Shown here piece after piece: positions 1 through 10,104 of a stretch of 64,000 nt of DNA (positions are counted from its first letter, which is position 1; each line of letters opens with the position of its first letter). Made by a program: the position numbers and the translations under genes. The notes under the pieces were generated by a model, which had not been told where the DNA came from, searched no databases, and worked only from the letters and a program-made list of their open reading frames with translations. The stretch lies in assembly GCA_903995115.1 (NCBI GenBank), contig LR877149.1, positions 1-64,000 of the forward strand, in the 5' to 3' direction. Source of the stretch: Angomonas deanei. Lineage: Eukaryota > Euglenozoa > Kinetoplastea > Trypanosomatida > Trypanosomatidae.

Positions 1-41
<41 letters not shown>

Positions 42-778
42 CCCTAACCCCAACCCTAACCCTAACCCTAACCCTAACCCTAACCCTAACCCTAACCCTA
101 ACCCTAACCCTAACCCCAACCCTAACCCTAACCCTAACCCCAACCCTAACCCTAACCCTAACCCTAACTCCTAACCCTAACCCTAACCCTAACCCTAACC
201 CTAACCCTAACCCTAACCCTAACCCTAACCCTAACCCCAACCCTAACCCTAACCCCTAACCCTAACCCTAACCCTAACCCTAACCCTAACCCTAACCCTA
301 ACCCTAACCCTAACCCTAACCCAACTAACCCCAACCCTAACCCTAACCCTAACCCTAACCCTAACCCTAACCCTAACCCTAACCCTAACCCTAACCCTAA
401 CCCTAACCCTAACCCTAACCCTAACCCTAACCCTAACCCTAACCCTAACCCTAACCCTAACCCTAACCCTAACCCTAACCCTAACCCTAACCCTAACCCT
501 AACCCTAACCCTAACCCTAACCCTAACCCTAACCCTAACCCTAACCCTAACCCTAACCCTAACCCTAACCCTAACCCTAACCCTAACCCTAACCCTAACC
601 CTAACCCTAACCCTAACCCTAACCCTAACCCTAACCCTAACCCTAACCCTAACCCTAACCCTAACCCTAACCCTAACCCTAACCCTAACCCTAACCCTAA
701 CCCTAACCCTAACCCTAACCCTAACCCTAACCCTAACCCTAACCCTAACCCTAACCCTAACCCTAACCCTAACCCTAA
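1..778. repeat. Left telomere, (CCCTAA)n
   Basis: The window opens with about 130 copies of CCCTAA, the C-rich strand of a TTAGGG telomere, so base 1 is at or near a chromosome end. The stretch from about 340 to 775 is perfect. The outer 340 bases contain variant units such as CCCCAA, CCCTAAA, CTCCTAA and CCCAACTAA. Long Gly-Leu or Arg-Val frames in this region are artefacts of the repeat. Confidence 0.98.
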
Positions 779-998
779 TGACGGAGGGCTACGGAGACTG
801 GGAAGATAGCGTATGGTCACACGTTTTCAAGACACACACACCTTATTCTCATCGGGATATCGTTCTTGTGAGTCGCGAAAAACAGAGAGAGACCAGACAG
901 CGTAGCAGAGAAAGAGAATGTATTCACCGTTTTCGGGCAGCAGGCTGCCGGTCAAACACATACATTAGAAGGCAAGAAGAACTGGGAACTCAGTCCTC
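777..998. repeat. Subtelomeric repeat T, copy 1
   Basis: About 220 bases directly after the telomere, starting at AATGACGGAGGG. A second copy with scattered substitutions lies at 10115-10338, where it also follows CCCTAA units. It holds no convincing gene; an open frame through it is short, unlike any family I know, and is disrupted in the other copy. Confidence 0.85.
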
Positions 999-1386
999 GC
1001 AGGGAGGAACACACACAAAACAAACAAAAGCATTGCATATTCGAATAAGGTTTACAATTTATAATTTAACCAAACAAAACATGTAAATCGCACAGGAATA
1101 AGCTATTGGATGTTCTCCGGAATATTGACTAATAAACCACAATTAGCAATACTGGGTGGTCCTCGAGGCTGAAATATAATTAAACTTAATCATTGAACAA
1201 CTGTTGTTACCTTATCCTACGTACTACATTCAAGAAATGTACCTTTGTCACCAATACACAAAAACATGAAAACGGTATTGGTGATTGACAAAACAGAATT
1301 TAAACTAAAACAAATTAACAAAACTACGTAGGCACAGCGTTCATCAAAAAAACAATAATTTAAAACTTACAGGTGAGGGTGGGAGG
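999..1386. other. AT-rich subtelomeric spacer
   Basis: Low-complexity AT-rich sequence in which I see no gene, RNA or further repeat. Confidence 0.6.
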
Positions 1387-1655
1387 GAATCTTAAAAATA
1401 ATTTTATTAAAAGATTTTTACTATAAATAAAAAGAGAAAACAAAAATAAAAAATGAACAATTTTTCTTTTCCCTCCTCCCAAAATACAATTTTGATGGTG
1501 GAGTGACTTATCGCAATGCACGTCATAAATCTACAAGTCACTCGATAAAAAAGAAAAGAAAACATTTATTTTTTCTAAAATATTTTTCGGCGTCGCGGAT
1601 CGTTCCGATCCCGCGCCACCGTCATGCCGCTTCCAAACTCCGTTTGGAACGGCTA
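1387..1655. repeat. Dispersed subtelomeric repeat X, copy 1
   Basis: About 265 bases matching 14666-14908. The shared core runs from a CTCCCAAAATACAATTTT block to a GATCCCGCGCCACC block. This copy ends exactly where internal telomere repeats begin (GGCTAACCCTAA). It carries a perfect 8-base stem with a 3-base loop at 1631-1649 (TTCCAAAC / GTTTGGAA), which the second copy lacks. A short diverged relative is at about 30958-31010. Confidence 0.75.
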
Positions 1656-1692
1656 ACCCTAACCCTAACCCTAACCCTAACCCTAACCCTAA
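1654..1692. repeat. Internal telomere-repeat block
   Basis: Six to seven CCCTAA units, 875 bases inside the terminal telomere and in the same orientation. They are followed by AATGACGG, the junction sequence also found at 777 and 10115. The block looks like a former chromosome end that was later extended. Confidence 0.9.
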
Positions 1693-1957
1693 TGACGGTA
1701 GGCGCTGCGCGAAAAGACTCTTGTGTTAGATCTCCGTCTTACGTCTGGCCCATGGTAGCCAGGTAACATGTCTATGTAGGTCTACCTAGTGGTGGGGTCC
1801 AGAGGAAAGACCCGAGAAGCATAAAGGAAAGAGAGAGGGAATGTATGGGTATCGTTCTTGTGATTCATCTTGTTCAGTGTGTAGGAAATGCCAGATAAAT
1901 CAGGGGTCGTCGTAAACGATCATACATCTTCAGAATAGATATGGAAAATCTGATACC
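1691..1957. repeat. Repeat S, distal copy
   Basis: 267 bases repeated at 3388-3654 at a constant offset. I saw a single difference by eye (GTAGGTCTACC against GTAGGTATACC). It may be the B2 unit of the split direct repeats of the VIPER-like element, or a duplicated subtelomeric segment. Confidence 0.85.
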
Positions 1958-2349
1958 AACAAACCTTATAACAACAGTGTACAAGAAAAAGCCACAAAAG
2001 TACTAGTTGGGGTTTTGTATACAGAAACATTTAATCTTTTGGAAACCTTACAAAATAAATTAAAAATCGCTCTCATTGTATAAATACTTAAAATAAATCA
2101 TTATTAATATTTTATCCATTAAAAAAGAAATAACTTAGTGGTGCATTACAAAAATATAAAATCAAAAATTAGAATTACAATTAATCTCACTGGTGTCAAA
2201 CATATATAAATACTTTACCATTTTCATTTTACCAAATACAAGAATCACGTTTTAAATCATTTTACTTCTATGATGCTCTATTATTAGGACGGTGTACGCC
2301 GTGCTCATGTAGCGCGACGACGCTCTTCCTACAGGTGCGGGCGGGCGGG
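1958..2349. other. AT-rich spacer without genes
   Basis: About 390 bases between repeats S and R with no credible open frame on either strand. A GC-rich patch (GCGGGCGGGC) ends it just before repeat R. Confidence 0.6.
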
Positions 2350-3389
2350 CCTTTAAAAAACGTGTGTAGGGTGTTTACCTTAGACAGGGGTGTGAAAAAC
2401 AGGAGAAAGTAGGGTAATTTGCACTGTACAGTACAGGGGAACACTCCCGAGTATCCGGTAGTCAGTACAGCCATACAGGCCGTACGTTTCCCGGGATACC
2501 CTCTGTGACCCCCCTTTTTCCATTTTCACAAATGTCACCATCCTTACGGTGCAGTCCCACCATGGAATAAGCTTTTCGTCATCCCGGCCCCTTCTACAGG
2601 GGATTTCTTCGAAGCCCCCGCCCTAGCAAAGATTACCCGTAGAAAAGCATAGGGAAACTTTTTGGTCGATTTTCGAGGAAAAAGATTTTTTCCATTTTGT
2701 GCAAACTCGTGTGCCAACACCAAATGTCCACATCAACCCAAAACCAAGATGTGCATTTATACCATTCCAGTGTATAAAACGTACACACTCTTGCTTCTGA
2801 TGAGGTCTGTTTGTTCAAACTTCTACTGGTCCCAAAGTCGCTTCTGGTGTAGTGTCCAAAATCATCAGCCTTTCCAGAGCACGTTCGGGCACTTTGGCGA
2901 CCTCCACCCGAACACACCAAATTTCCGTATTTTCTCAAAATACACCTACGCATTCTGAAAACCACTTTTAGCGCACGTGTACATTCTTACTTTTCAGGAA
3001 TACGATTTGTTCAAGGTTATTGGGGTCCCAAAGCGCACCTTCGTCACGATTTTGACCCATTTTTGGTCATGTCCAAAACCGGGGGTCACCAGCACACTTT
3101 TTGGCCACTTGGGCGACCAAAATCCAAAATCACCAAATATCCAAATCTGTTCAAAATGCATCGGCGACTACTCCATAACGCCTATTTTGCACATCTCAAC
3201 TCTCCTCTCTAGTAGTGGTGATTAAGTCTTACTTGTCCGTGGCTCAAAGTCGGACTTGGCGAAAATCCCAAAATTTCCACAGTAGCATCCCAGAGGGGTA
3301 ACATGGCCGGTATGATCCTAGGGTCACCCATAGAAATTTTTTCCTATGGCCCGATCGTCATCTTCCTATCCGAGGCCCGGATCCCTGAA
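2350..3389. repeat. Long direct repeat R, distal copy (A2-type unit of VIPER-like element)
   Basis: About 1,040 bases nearly identical to 9064-10104; the differences I saw are mostly one-base length changes in homopolymers. In the other copy R lies directly upstream of the Gag start, so it is probably the element's 5' leader and terminal repeat. Short open frames in it are identical in both copies and resemble no protein I know. Confidence 0.85.
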
Positions 3390-3654
3390 TGACGGTAGGC
3401 GCTGCGCGAAAAGACTCTTGTGTTAGATCTCCGTCTTACGTCTGGCCCATGGTAGCCAGGTAACATGTCTATGTAGGTATACCTAGTGGTGGGGTCCAGA
3501 GGAAAGACCCGAGAAGCATAAAGGAAAGAGAGAGGGAATGTATGGGTATCGTTCTTGTGATTCATCTTGTTCAGTGTGTAGGAAATGCCAGATAAATCAG
3601 GGGTCGTCGTAAACGATCATACATCTTCAGAATAGATATGGAAAATCTGATACC
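3388..3654. repeat. Repeat S, proximal copy (B1-type unit)
   Basis: Second copy of the 267-base repeat at 1691-1957. It lies between the 3' end of the RT-RNase H region and the distal copy of R. Read on the minus strand the order is A1 (R), coding region, B1 (S), A2 (R), spacer, B2 (S), the arrangement expected for Ngaro/VIPER-type YR retroelements. Confidence 0.7.
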
Positions 3655-3696
3655 CTCTCTCAAACCTCGCTTCGCTCCCCGGATCTCCTCCTTGGG

Positions 3697-5700
3697 TTAT
3701 CCCCATAGTATACTCTCTACTTCCCTTTCTAGCAGGGGGCAGTAGCAGTTTCGTAGAGTGGGTAGCTGCCGTCCGTTCAACTGTACCCTGCGGATTTCCC
3801 CACAGTTGCTACTATCGATCACTCGTGACAGCTGGTCCGCCGGGTTCTGGGGGCCAGGAAGGTAGAAGAAGAGCACGAGTAGGTGATCCCAGTGGAACCA
3901 GTTGTAGACCATCTCATACAGGAGGTTCAGGTCCGTCCCACGGCCGATGCCTCCGAAACCATTCAACTTTCGCTGGGCCCTTACAATCGCCTCGTGATCG
4001 GTCACGAGCGCCACTCGCATTCCCGCCACCAGACGGCCGATCTCTTTCAGGTACTCCAGTACCTCCCTGGCAGCCCGTGGCTCCGCGTGCGCGCTGTGCT
4101 TCTTGTTGAACAGAAACGCCTGGTACTCATCCGTTGGTCCCCTGTACGTTCCACACTGAAGTTCATCCATCCACTCCTTCTGCAGGGCAATCACCTCCTG
4201 CGTGTGCGTATTATGGCAAATCGCACCCCATCCTCGGTCCGACGCATCCGTGTAAATCACCCAATCGTAGTCACGGTCCTCCGCGGTCACTCGTATCACT
4301 GGCGCAATGGGTGCGTACTCGTTCGCTGCCAGCACAGACGTGGTGCGCTGTAAGTGCTCGTACACTCTCGGGGAGATGTGGGGAAGCGGGGCATCCCACT
4401 CTCCTCCCGTGTTGCACACGGTCACATACACCGCACGGTAGGCCTTGAGAAGAAAGAAGAGGGACGCGGGGTTGAGGTTCACGGTGTGGGCGGCAAACAG
4501 GATCAGGCTCACAAAGCTCACAAACTGTCGGCACGTGTAGTAGGGGGCCTTTCGCATGGCAATCCGCAGCTTGGCCACCGTCTTGATCGAATTCCGGACC
4601 TTGCGTACATACTCATTTGGTTCGTACCGGTACTCCTCGCCTAAAAAGACATCACTCTGTTCCGCCATGCGTAGCAAGTCCTGGTCGCCCGTTTGTAACA
4701 ACGTATCCCGGTCGGGGGAGGTCTCTAGGTGCACCTGCTGTATTCGTGTCAGAATGCTTCGAACGGCAAACAGAAACTCCCCTTCGCCGCCTTGCGGCGC
4801 GGCAATCAAGATATTATCAATCAGCGACAGAATGACCACCTGGGAGACGTCAATGTCGACAATGGTGCTCGTAATGGCCTGGCCAACACACACACTCCAT
4901 CTTGCCCCAGTGGGCAGCGTCCTCAGCCGGTAGTACTGGCCGTCCTTGCCGCGGAACACAAAGTTGTTCCGCACCGAATCCTCTAGTGGAATGGCGTCAT
5001 AATAGGAGTTGAAGTCAATCTGCAGCATGTAGCGGCAGTGCTTGAGGAGCTGGCGTTTCTCCAGCCTGCTTGGGTACGACACCTTGGGGATCGACTCCTT
5101 CTCCACCACCCCGTTGAGGATGGGCTCCGTAATCAGCCGTCGTCGTCCCTTCGTCTCCAGAACATAGAAGCTGTTCACGCCGTGGTACCCCTCTGGCAGT
5201 CGGCCAAATGAGGCATCTCCTCGGTAGGTGTGTTCGGTTATTCGATTCAACTCTACCGCGAGCTCAAACTTGCCCTTCTCCACGCCGATCCGCACATCGT
5301 CCATTGACAGCGACGTCGTCTTGATGGTCCTCGAGGTCCTCAGTCCCCTGTAAAAGTCGCGGTGTAAGTACTGGTACGTGGTCAGAAGAAAGTCGATCGT
5401 CCTCGAGTGGGCCACTGGCAGCGCCAGAACGCCCTGGAGGTCCACGTGTGGGATTCTTGAGGTGCAGCGGCCACTGCCTGGGATTGGGGGCCATTTTCTC
5501 CAGTCTCTCGGTCCACTCCTGGGCAGCGCTCCGATTACCCTCACTCTCATAGAGCTCGATCATTTCCCGCACGAGGTCCGCCTCTCGGATGCCCAGTTCC
5601 TCCGCCTTGGGCGCCTTGTTGCCTAGCTGGTACGCGTTCGGAGGTTCCGGAGGGCGACGGCGGCGCGTCCCTGCAGCCGTACGGCCTCCTTCGTAGGATG
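3697..5700 (-). pseudogene. Reverse transcriptase-RNase H region of VIPER-like element 1
   Basis: Fossil RT-RNase H of the YR retroelement. RT palm segments are visible (QIDFNSYYDAIPL, then RLRTLPTGARWSV, then a STIVDID...LIDN segment). A DIRS-type RNase H follows (VIYTDASDRGWGAI, ALVTDHEAI, GPQNPADQLSR). The same blocks occur in the second copy at about 10480-12400. The N-terminal boundary is approximate because the frame overlaps the recombinase frame. About one break. Confidence 0.75.
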
Positions 5701-7974
5701 GCGGCCATCGCCCAGGTACCGGAAGTAGGTCGTCTCCCGGGTGTGTCCCGTGATACGCATCATCTCCTCCTGAGACATCCCCTGCGCCGCCATAAAACGG
5801 ACCGCACTCTTGCGGATGGAGGGCATGCTCGCCCCCGGCTCCACCATTTGGATCGCCGTCAGCGCCTCCTTCCGTCGGGCCTCGATGTGAGGAAACAGCC
5901 GCTGGCCATGTCGCCGCTGGCTGCACAGAGACTGCAGATTCGACGCGTCCACTGCCGGAAGGCAGGTGTGGACCGTGTAGGTGCCCCGAAAGTAGGCACC
6001 CTTGCCACGCTTCATCACCACCGTGATGGGGGTCATGCCCTGGGATCCCATTCGCATCAGGCATTGTCTTAGCTCGAGCGTTGTCTCGGCCTGCTGACCC
6101 GGGGTATACCCCACTTTGACATCCTTCACCTTGAGCCGCTCCACATCGACCGCTCGCCCAGCCGTGCAGAACATGACCATCAGGTACAGCGCCGTCAACG
6201 GAGACTTGTGCTGCAATAGACGGTATATAGCATGGAACTGTTCTAGGCGGATGGCGGACGGTGGGTGCACGTCGGCCTGCTGCTGCATCCGCTTCGCCAG
6301 GTGGACCACGGCCTTCCATTTGGGGCCCTTGAGGTCGACGCCGGCGTCCTCCGTCGTGTACAGCGGGAGGTTCTTGAGAGCGGACTGGATGCAGAACAGC
6401 TTGCGGAAAAAGGTCGTCCAAGTGTAGTTTCTGGCCACGGCGTCCCGCTGAAGCATGCTCAGGAGGACATCCTCTACCGGCCAGCTCAGCATGTCCTGTG
6501 GCATGTACTGGATTCGCCGGAGCCACTGCAGGTGCAGCTTCTGCTCCTCCGCGGAGATGGACTTGCTGTAGAGGGGGTTTTGCGTAGTGGTGAACACCCA
6601 GTTTCGAGGGCAGACAGACCCCCATAAGGTCCTTCCCAGACCGTCCTGCCTGCCGGACATGTTTTTTGGCGTCATATAGACCCCACGTAGAAACGTGCCC
6701 GCGTTGTCACTCGCATCCAACTCCTCCATCTCGGATTCTTCTTCTTCCAGTACCATTGCCTGGGATTCCGGTTGAACCCTCGGCCTTGGCTGAGTCACAG
6801 GGGTCTCCTCTTCCTCCATCAGCTTGAACCGCGTCGCAGAGCCCCTGCAGTATACCCCCAGCACGGCGTTCGTTGGGTCCTGGGTCAACGTATAGTGTGG
6901 CCTAGTGGTGCCACTACTAGAAGAATGGAACGTTGCTCCCACCACAAACACGGCATTTTCATTACCATCGCCCTTCCATTCACCTGGGAGTCCACCGAGG
7001 TCGGGGTCCGTCTGTACCATGTACAAGCCCTCCACGGAGGCTGGCCGTCGGCCAATGAAGCCTACTGTGGCTTCCCGCCTTCTGGAAGTTTGTCCAACCA
7101 GATAGACCCGTATCCGGTACTTTTGGAGAACCTCTGCCAGGTCCTGCATCGTCTGGGGTGCGAGTCGGCGCTTGGCGGACTGCGAGCTCAGGTTGGTGTG
7201 TTCCGTGAGGCGTTTCTTCCCCTCCCCTATTGCAATCAGAGCAATGGCAACGAAGAGGGTCCGTAGGGTCGGATTGCCTTGAAACACCTTGTTCAGCCGC
7301 CTATATTGGGTGCTGTAGTACGTCCAGAGCTCATTGTCGCCTGGTTCGGCGCCGCCTTCCAGTGAAGGCGTGTGCTTGGTCGTCAAAATACCACGCACGG
7401 TATCCAGGAGTCGCTTGGTCTCCTTGGGCCTGTCCTTGACAGTGCCTCTGTTCAGGTAACAGTGGTGGAGTATGGTTCGCAGCCTGCTCGGGACAGACTT
7501 GGGGTCTACAACCGTCTGGATCCGTAGAAAGACGCTGAAGAATGCCGTTAACATGTATAACCCGCAATCGTTGCTCCCCCGCTCTTGTCTTGTGCACGGC
7601 ATGTACACAATCTGCAGCTCGGGCCACAGTGCCCAGAGCTTTTCCTCCAGGACCTTATGTAGGTGCCTGGCCGGTGCCGAGTCATACACCTCGAGCGTCT
7701 GGCGCTCCAAAATGCCCGCTATCCAGTGATTTTTCACATAGATGGGAAGAAATACGACCTTTCGTTGGCATTCGGTTTGTATCGCCGTCCAATACTGCTC
7801 CAGTGACACAAATGTGTGGCACTTGTAACTCGTCACCTCGTCATCGTCCATCATCTCCATAAAGTAGTCCAGCTCGACGTTGCTGGTCTTCCCCTCGCGG
7901 AGACTACCGCCAAAGAAGATATTGTGGCTTTTCCTTCCTTGGCGGCGAGGGTTTTGGGCGTTGCCTGCCCTCAC
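5623..7974 (-). CDS. Ulp1-like cysteine peptidase fused to tyrosine recombinase (VIPER-like element 1)
   Basis: A continuous frame of about 780 residues. Residues 50-150 look like a C48/Ulp1 peptidase core, with a candidate catalytic set of His83 (NHWIAG), Asp98 (VYDSAP), Gln130 and Cys137 (RGSNDCGLYM). Residues 450-770 look like a tyrosine recombinase: a helical core-binding part (RNYTWTTFFRKLF), then CTAGRAVDVERLK, a KRGKGAYFRG strand pair, SIRKSAVRF, ITGHTRETTYFRYLG. The recombinase should integrate the circular cDNA. The peptidase could process Gag-Pol or act on SUMO-like substrates (inference). The frame overlaps the end of Gag by about 19 bases in another register and has no early ATG, so frameshifting or reinitiation after Gag is plausible. 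The second copy and a remnant near 29.9 kb carry the peptidase part too. Confidence 0.75.
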   Translation of the reverse strand: MRAGNAQNPRRQGRKSHNIFFGGSLREGKTSNVELDYFMEMMDDDEVTSYKCHTFVSLEQYWTAIQTECQRKVVFLPIYVKNHWIAGILERQTLEVYDSAPARHLHKVLEEKLWALWPELQIVYMPCTRQERGSNDCGLYMLTAFFSVFLRIQTVVDPKSVPSRLRTILHHCYLNRGTVKDRPKETKRLLDTVRGILTTKHTPSLEGGAEPGDNELWTYYSTQYRRLNKVFQGNPTLRTLFVAIALIAIGEGKKRLTEHTNLSSQSAKRRLAPQTMQDLAEVLQKYRIRVYLVGQTSRRREATVGFIGRRPASVEGLYMVQTDPDLGGLPGEWKGDGNENAVFVVGATFHSSSSGTTRPHYTLTQDPTNAVLGVYCRGSATRFKLMEEEETPVTQPRPRVQPESQAMVLEEEESEMEELDASDNAGTFLRGVYMTPKNMSGRQDGLGRTLWGSVCPRNWVFTTTQNPLYSKSISAEEQKLHLQWLRRIQYMPQDMLSWPVEDVLLSMLQRDAVARNYTWTTFFRKLFCIQSALKNLPLYTTEDAGVDLKGPKWKAVVHLAKRMQQQADVHPPSAIRLEQFHAIYRLLQHKSPLTALYLMVMFCTAGRAVDVERLKVKDVKVGYTPGQQAETTLELRQCLMRMGSQGMTPITVVMKRGKGAYFRGTYTVHTCLPAVDASNLQSLCSQRRHGQRLFPHIEARRKEALTAIQMVEPGASMPSIRKSAVRFMAAQGMSQEEMMRITGHTRETTYFRYLGDGRHPTKEAVRLQGRAAVALRNLRTRTS

Positions 7975-7982
7975 AGGCGTCT

Positions 7983-9056
7983 TTAGTTTTCCTGTACCGG
8001 TTCAAACTCGTCCTCTTCGCCTTCGTCGCCTCCTCCGTAGTGGAACCGGGCGGGTCTTGCACCTCGGCCGCGGCCTCGTCCTCCTCGTCCCCTGGTGGCG
8101 GCAGCATGGGCTGCTGGTGGTCGTCGGGCGGCCACCACGGGGGCTTTGGCACGCTTCTCGGTGCGAATCTTCTTGAGGTTCTGCTCCAGGAGGCCAATCT
8201 TGGCGTATACCTCCTGGAAAGCGTCGGAGATGAGGGTCGTGTCCGCTACGGCGACCGGCTGATCGTTACCTTCCGTGTAGACTGGCACCGTGGTATAGGG
8301 GCCCCCGCCAATGAGATTGTGGGTGGAAAAGTGCTTCTCAATGGCTCTGCGCTCTATCGCCTCGCCGCCGACCATGCTTCCTTCCCGTAGGATGGACTCA
8401 TTCGTGGCCTGCAGCTTGTTATCGGGGTAGAGAGGCAGTTGGAGGGTCTCCAGCTTAGGCCCTATCAGGTTCTGCTGTCCAGAACCGAATAGGTTGGCAA
8501 AGAAGTGCCAGTTGGCCAGTTGGGTGCGCAGCTCAGCAGGGGTATTGATGAACAGGTACGCCAGTAGCAGGGAAGGGTTCTTTACGTTGCCGTAGAGGGC
8601 CCAATTGACAATGTAAGCTTCCTCCACCGTGGGTGGATTAACGCCCTCCACTTTCCGTATGTAGGCTTCCTTGAGCTTGGTCTTGGCATCTGGGTGGTCC
8701 AGCTCCTTCTCAATTTGGTCGAGAAGGCCCTTGAAGCTCTTCAAAGTGCCCTTGTAGGGGTGTCTTTTCATCTCTTCGGACTCTTCCATTCGTTGGAGCA
8801 GGGCTCTTTCGAGTTTGGAGTCTTCCGTGAGCGGGACATCCTTCACCGGGGCCGACAGTACCCGCTCCAGGCGCTCCAGAAGGCTCATAGTGGCCGTACC
8901 AGTCGGAGCAGCGGCAGGGGCGGCTGGGGGACTGGATGGAGGCTGAACTGGGTCCACACGGCCATTTTCGCTTCCCCGAGGGGAGTTTAGCTGCGAAACA
9001 GGCGGTGGAACCAGCTCTGCTGGGTCTGTCTGGGCGCCGTTGGCACTGGTAGACAT
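7983..9056 (-). CDS. Gag-like protein of VIPER-like element 1
   Basis: 357 residues from the ATG at 9056, directly downstream of repeat R. The N-terminus is Pro/Ala-rich. A helical middle follows (about 110-250). A coiled-coil-like stretch (DAFQEVYAKIGLLEQNLKKI) leads into an Arg-Gly-rich tail (RGRGGRGRGRGARPARF) suited to nucleic-acid binding, then an acidic end. There is no zinc knuckle. Position before the recombinase and overall make-up match ORF1/Gag of YR retroelements. Upstream codons exist in frame inside R but the leader position favours this start. A related coiled-coil and RG tail is visible in the remnant at 30.0-30.2 kb. Confidence 0.7.
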   Translation of the reverse strand: MSTSANGAQTDPAELVPPPVSQLNSPRGSENGRVDPVQPPSSPPAAPAAAPTGTATMSLLERLERVLSAPVKDVPLTEDSKLERALLQRMEESEEMKRHPYKGTLKSFKGLLDQIEKELDHPDAKTKLKEAYIRKVEGVNPPTVEEAYIVNWALYGNVKNPSLLLAYLFINTPAELRTQLANWHFFANLFGSGQQNLIGPKLETLQLPLYPDNKLQATNESILREGSMVGGEAIERRAIEKHFSTHNLIGGGPYTTVPVYTEGNDQPVAVADTTLISDAFQEVYAKIGLLEQNLKKIRTEKRAKAPVVAARRPPAAHAAATRGRGGRGRGRGARPARFHYGGGDEGEEDEFEPVQEN

Positions 9057-9063
9057 GGAAATT

Positions 9064-10104
9064 CCTTTAAAAAACGTGTGTAGGGTGTTTACCTTAGACA
9101 GGGGTGTGAAAAACAGGAGAAAGTAGGGTAATTTGCACTGTACAGTACAGGGGAACACTCCCGAGTATCCGGTAGTCAGTACAGCCATACAGGCCGTACG
9201 TTTCCCGGGATACCCTCTGTGACCCCCCCTTTTTTCCATTTTCACAAATGTCACCATCCTTACGGTGCAGTCCCACCATGGAATAAGCTTTTCGTCATCC
9301 CGGCCCCTTCTACAGGGGATTTCTTCGAAGCCCCCGCCCTAGCAAAGATTACCCGTAGAAAAGCATAGGGAAACTTTTTGGTCGATTTTCGAGGAAAAGA
9401 TTTTTTCCATTTTGTGCAAACTCGTGTGCCAACACCAAATGTCCACATCAACCCAAAACCAAGATGTGCATTTATACCATTCCAGTGTATAAAACGTACA
9501 CACTCTTGCTTCTGATGAGGTCTGTTTGTTCAAACTTCTACTGGTCCCAAAGTCGCTTCTGGTGTAGTGTCCAAAATCATCAGCCTTTCCAGAGCACGTT
9601 CGGGCACTTTGGCGACCTCCACCCGAACACACCAAATTTCCGTATTTTCTCAAAATACACCTACGCATTCTGAAAACCACTTTTAGCGCACGTGTACATT
9701 CTTACTTTTCAGGAATACGATTTGTTCAAGGTTATTGGGGTCCCAAAGCGCACCTTCGTCACGATTTTGACCCATTTTTGGTCATGTCCAAAACCGGGGG
9801 TCACCAGCACACTTTTTGGCCACTTGGGCGACCAAAATCCAAAATCACCAAATATCCAAATCTGTTCAAAATGCATCGGCGACTACTCCATAACGCCTAT
9901 TTTGCACATCTCAACTCTCCTCTCTAGTAGTGGTGATTAAGTCTTACTTGTCCGTGGCTCAAAGTCGGACTTGGCGAAAATCCCAAAATTTCCACAGTAG
10001 CATCCCAGAGGGGTAACATGGCCGGTATGATCCTAGGGTCACCCATAGAAATTTTTTCCTATGGCCCGATCGTCATCTTCCTATCCGAGGCCCGGATCCC
10101 TGAA
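9064..10104. repeat. Long direct repeat R, proximal copy (A1-type unit)
   Basis: About 1,041 bases matching 2350-3389. It begins 8 bases upstream of the Gag ATG and ends at CCCTGAA, immediately followed by two CCCTAA units and repeat T. It probably holds the element's promoter, leader and terminal sequence. Confidence 0.85.

Larger units (their letters stand above)
3655..10104 (-). mobile_element. VIPER/DIRS-like tyrosine-recombinase retroelement, copy 1
   Basis: A YR retroelement on the minus strand. Parts in 5'-to-3' order are leader/terminal repeat R (9064-10104), Gag (7983-9056), a Ulp1-like peptidase plus tyrosine recombinase (about 5620-8000), and reverse transcriptase-RNase H (about 3700-5700). 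Gag and the peptidase-recombinase are open over full length; the RT part has about one break, so this is an almost whole fossil. The two copies of R are almost identical by eye, which suggests recent insertion. Its R end abuts telomere-type repeats at 10105-10116. VIPER and DIRS elements integrate with a tyrosine recombinase instead of a DDE integrase. Confidence 0.8.

Noticed and set aside
19-820. Long Gly-Leu and Arg-Val open frames at the left end
   Set aside because: They are translations of the CCCTAA telomere array and have no coding meaning.
778-1086. 102-residue plus-strand frame directly after the telomere
   Set aside because: Lies in repeat T, the frame is not kept in the other copy, composition is unlike a protein family, and no splice signal is clear.
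2633-3225. Short frames on both strands within repeat R, identical in the second copy at 9339-9940
   Set aside because: Conservation is explained by the near-identity of the duplicated DNA; no family resemblance, and frames on opposite strands overlap.
3825-4933. Plus-strand frames opposite the RT-RNase H of element 1
   Set aside because: Antisense shadows of the retroelement coding region in GC-rich DNA; no domains seen.
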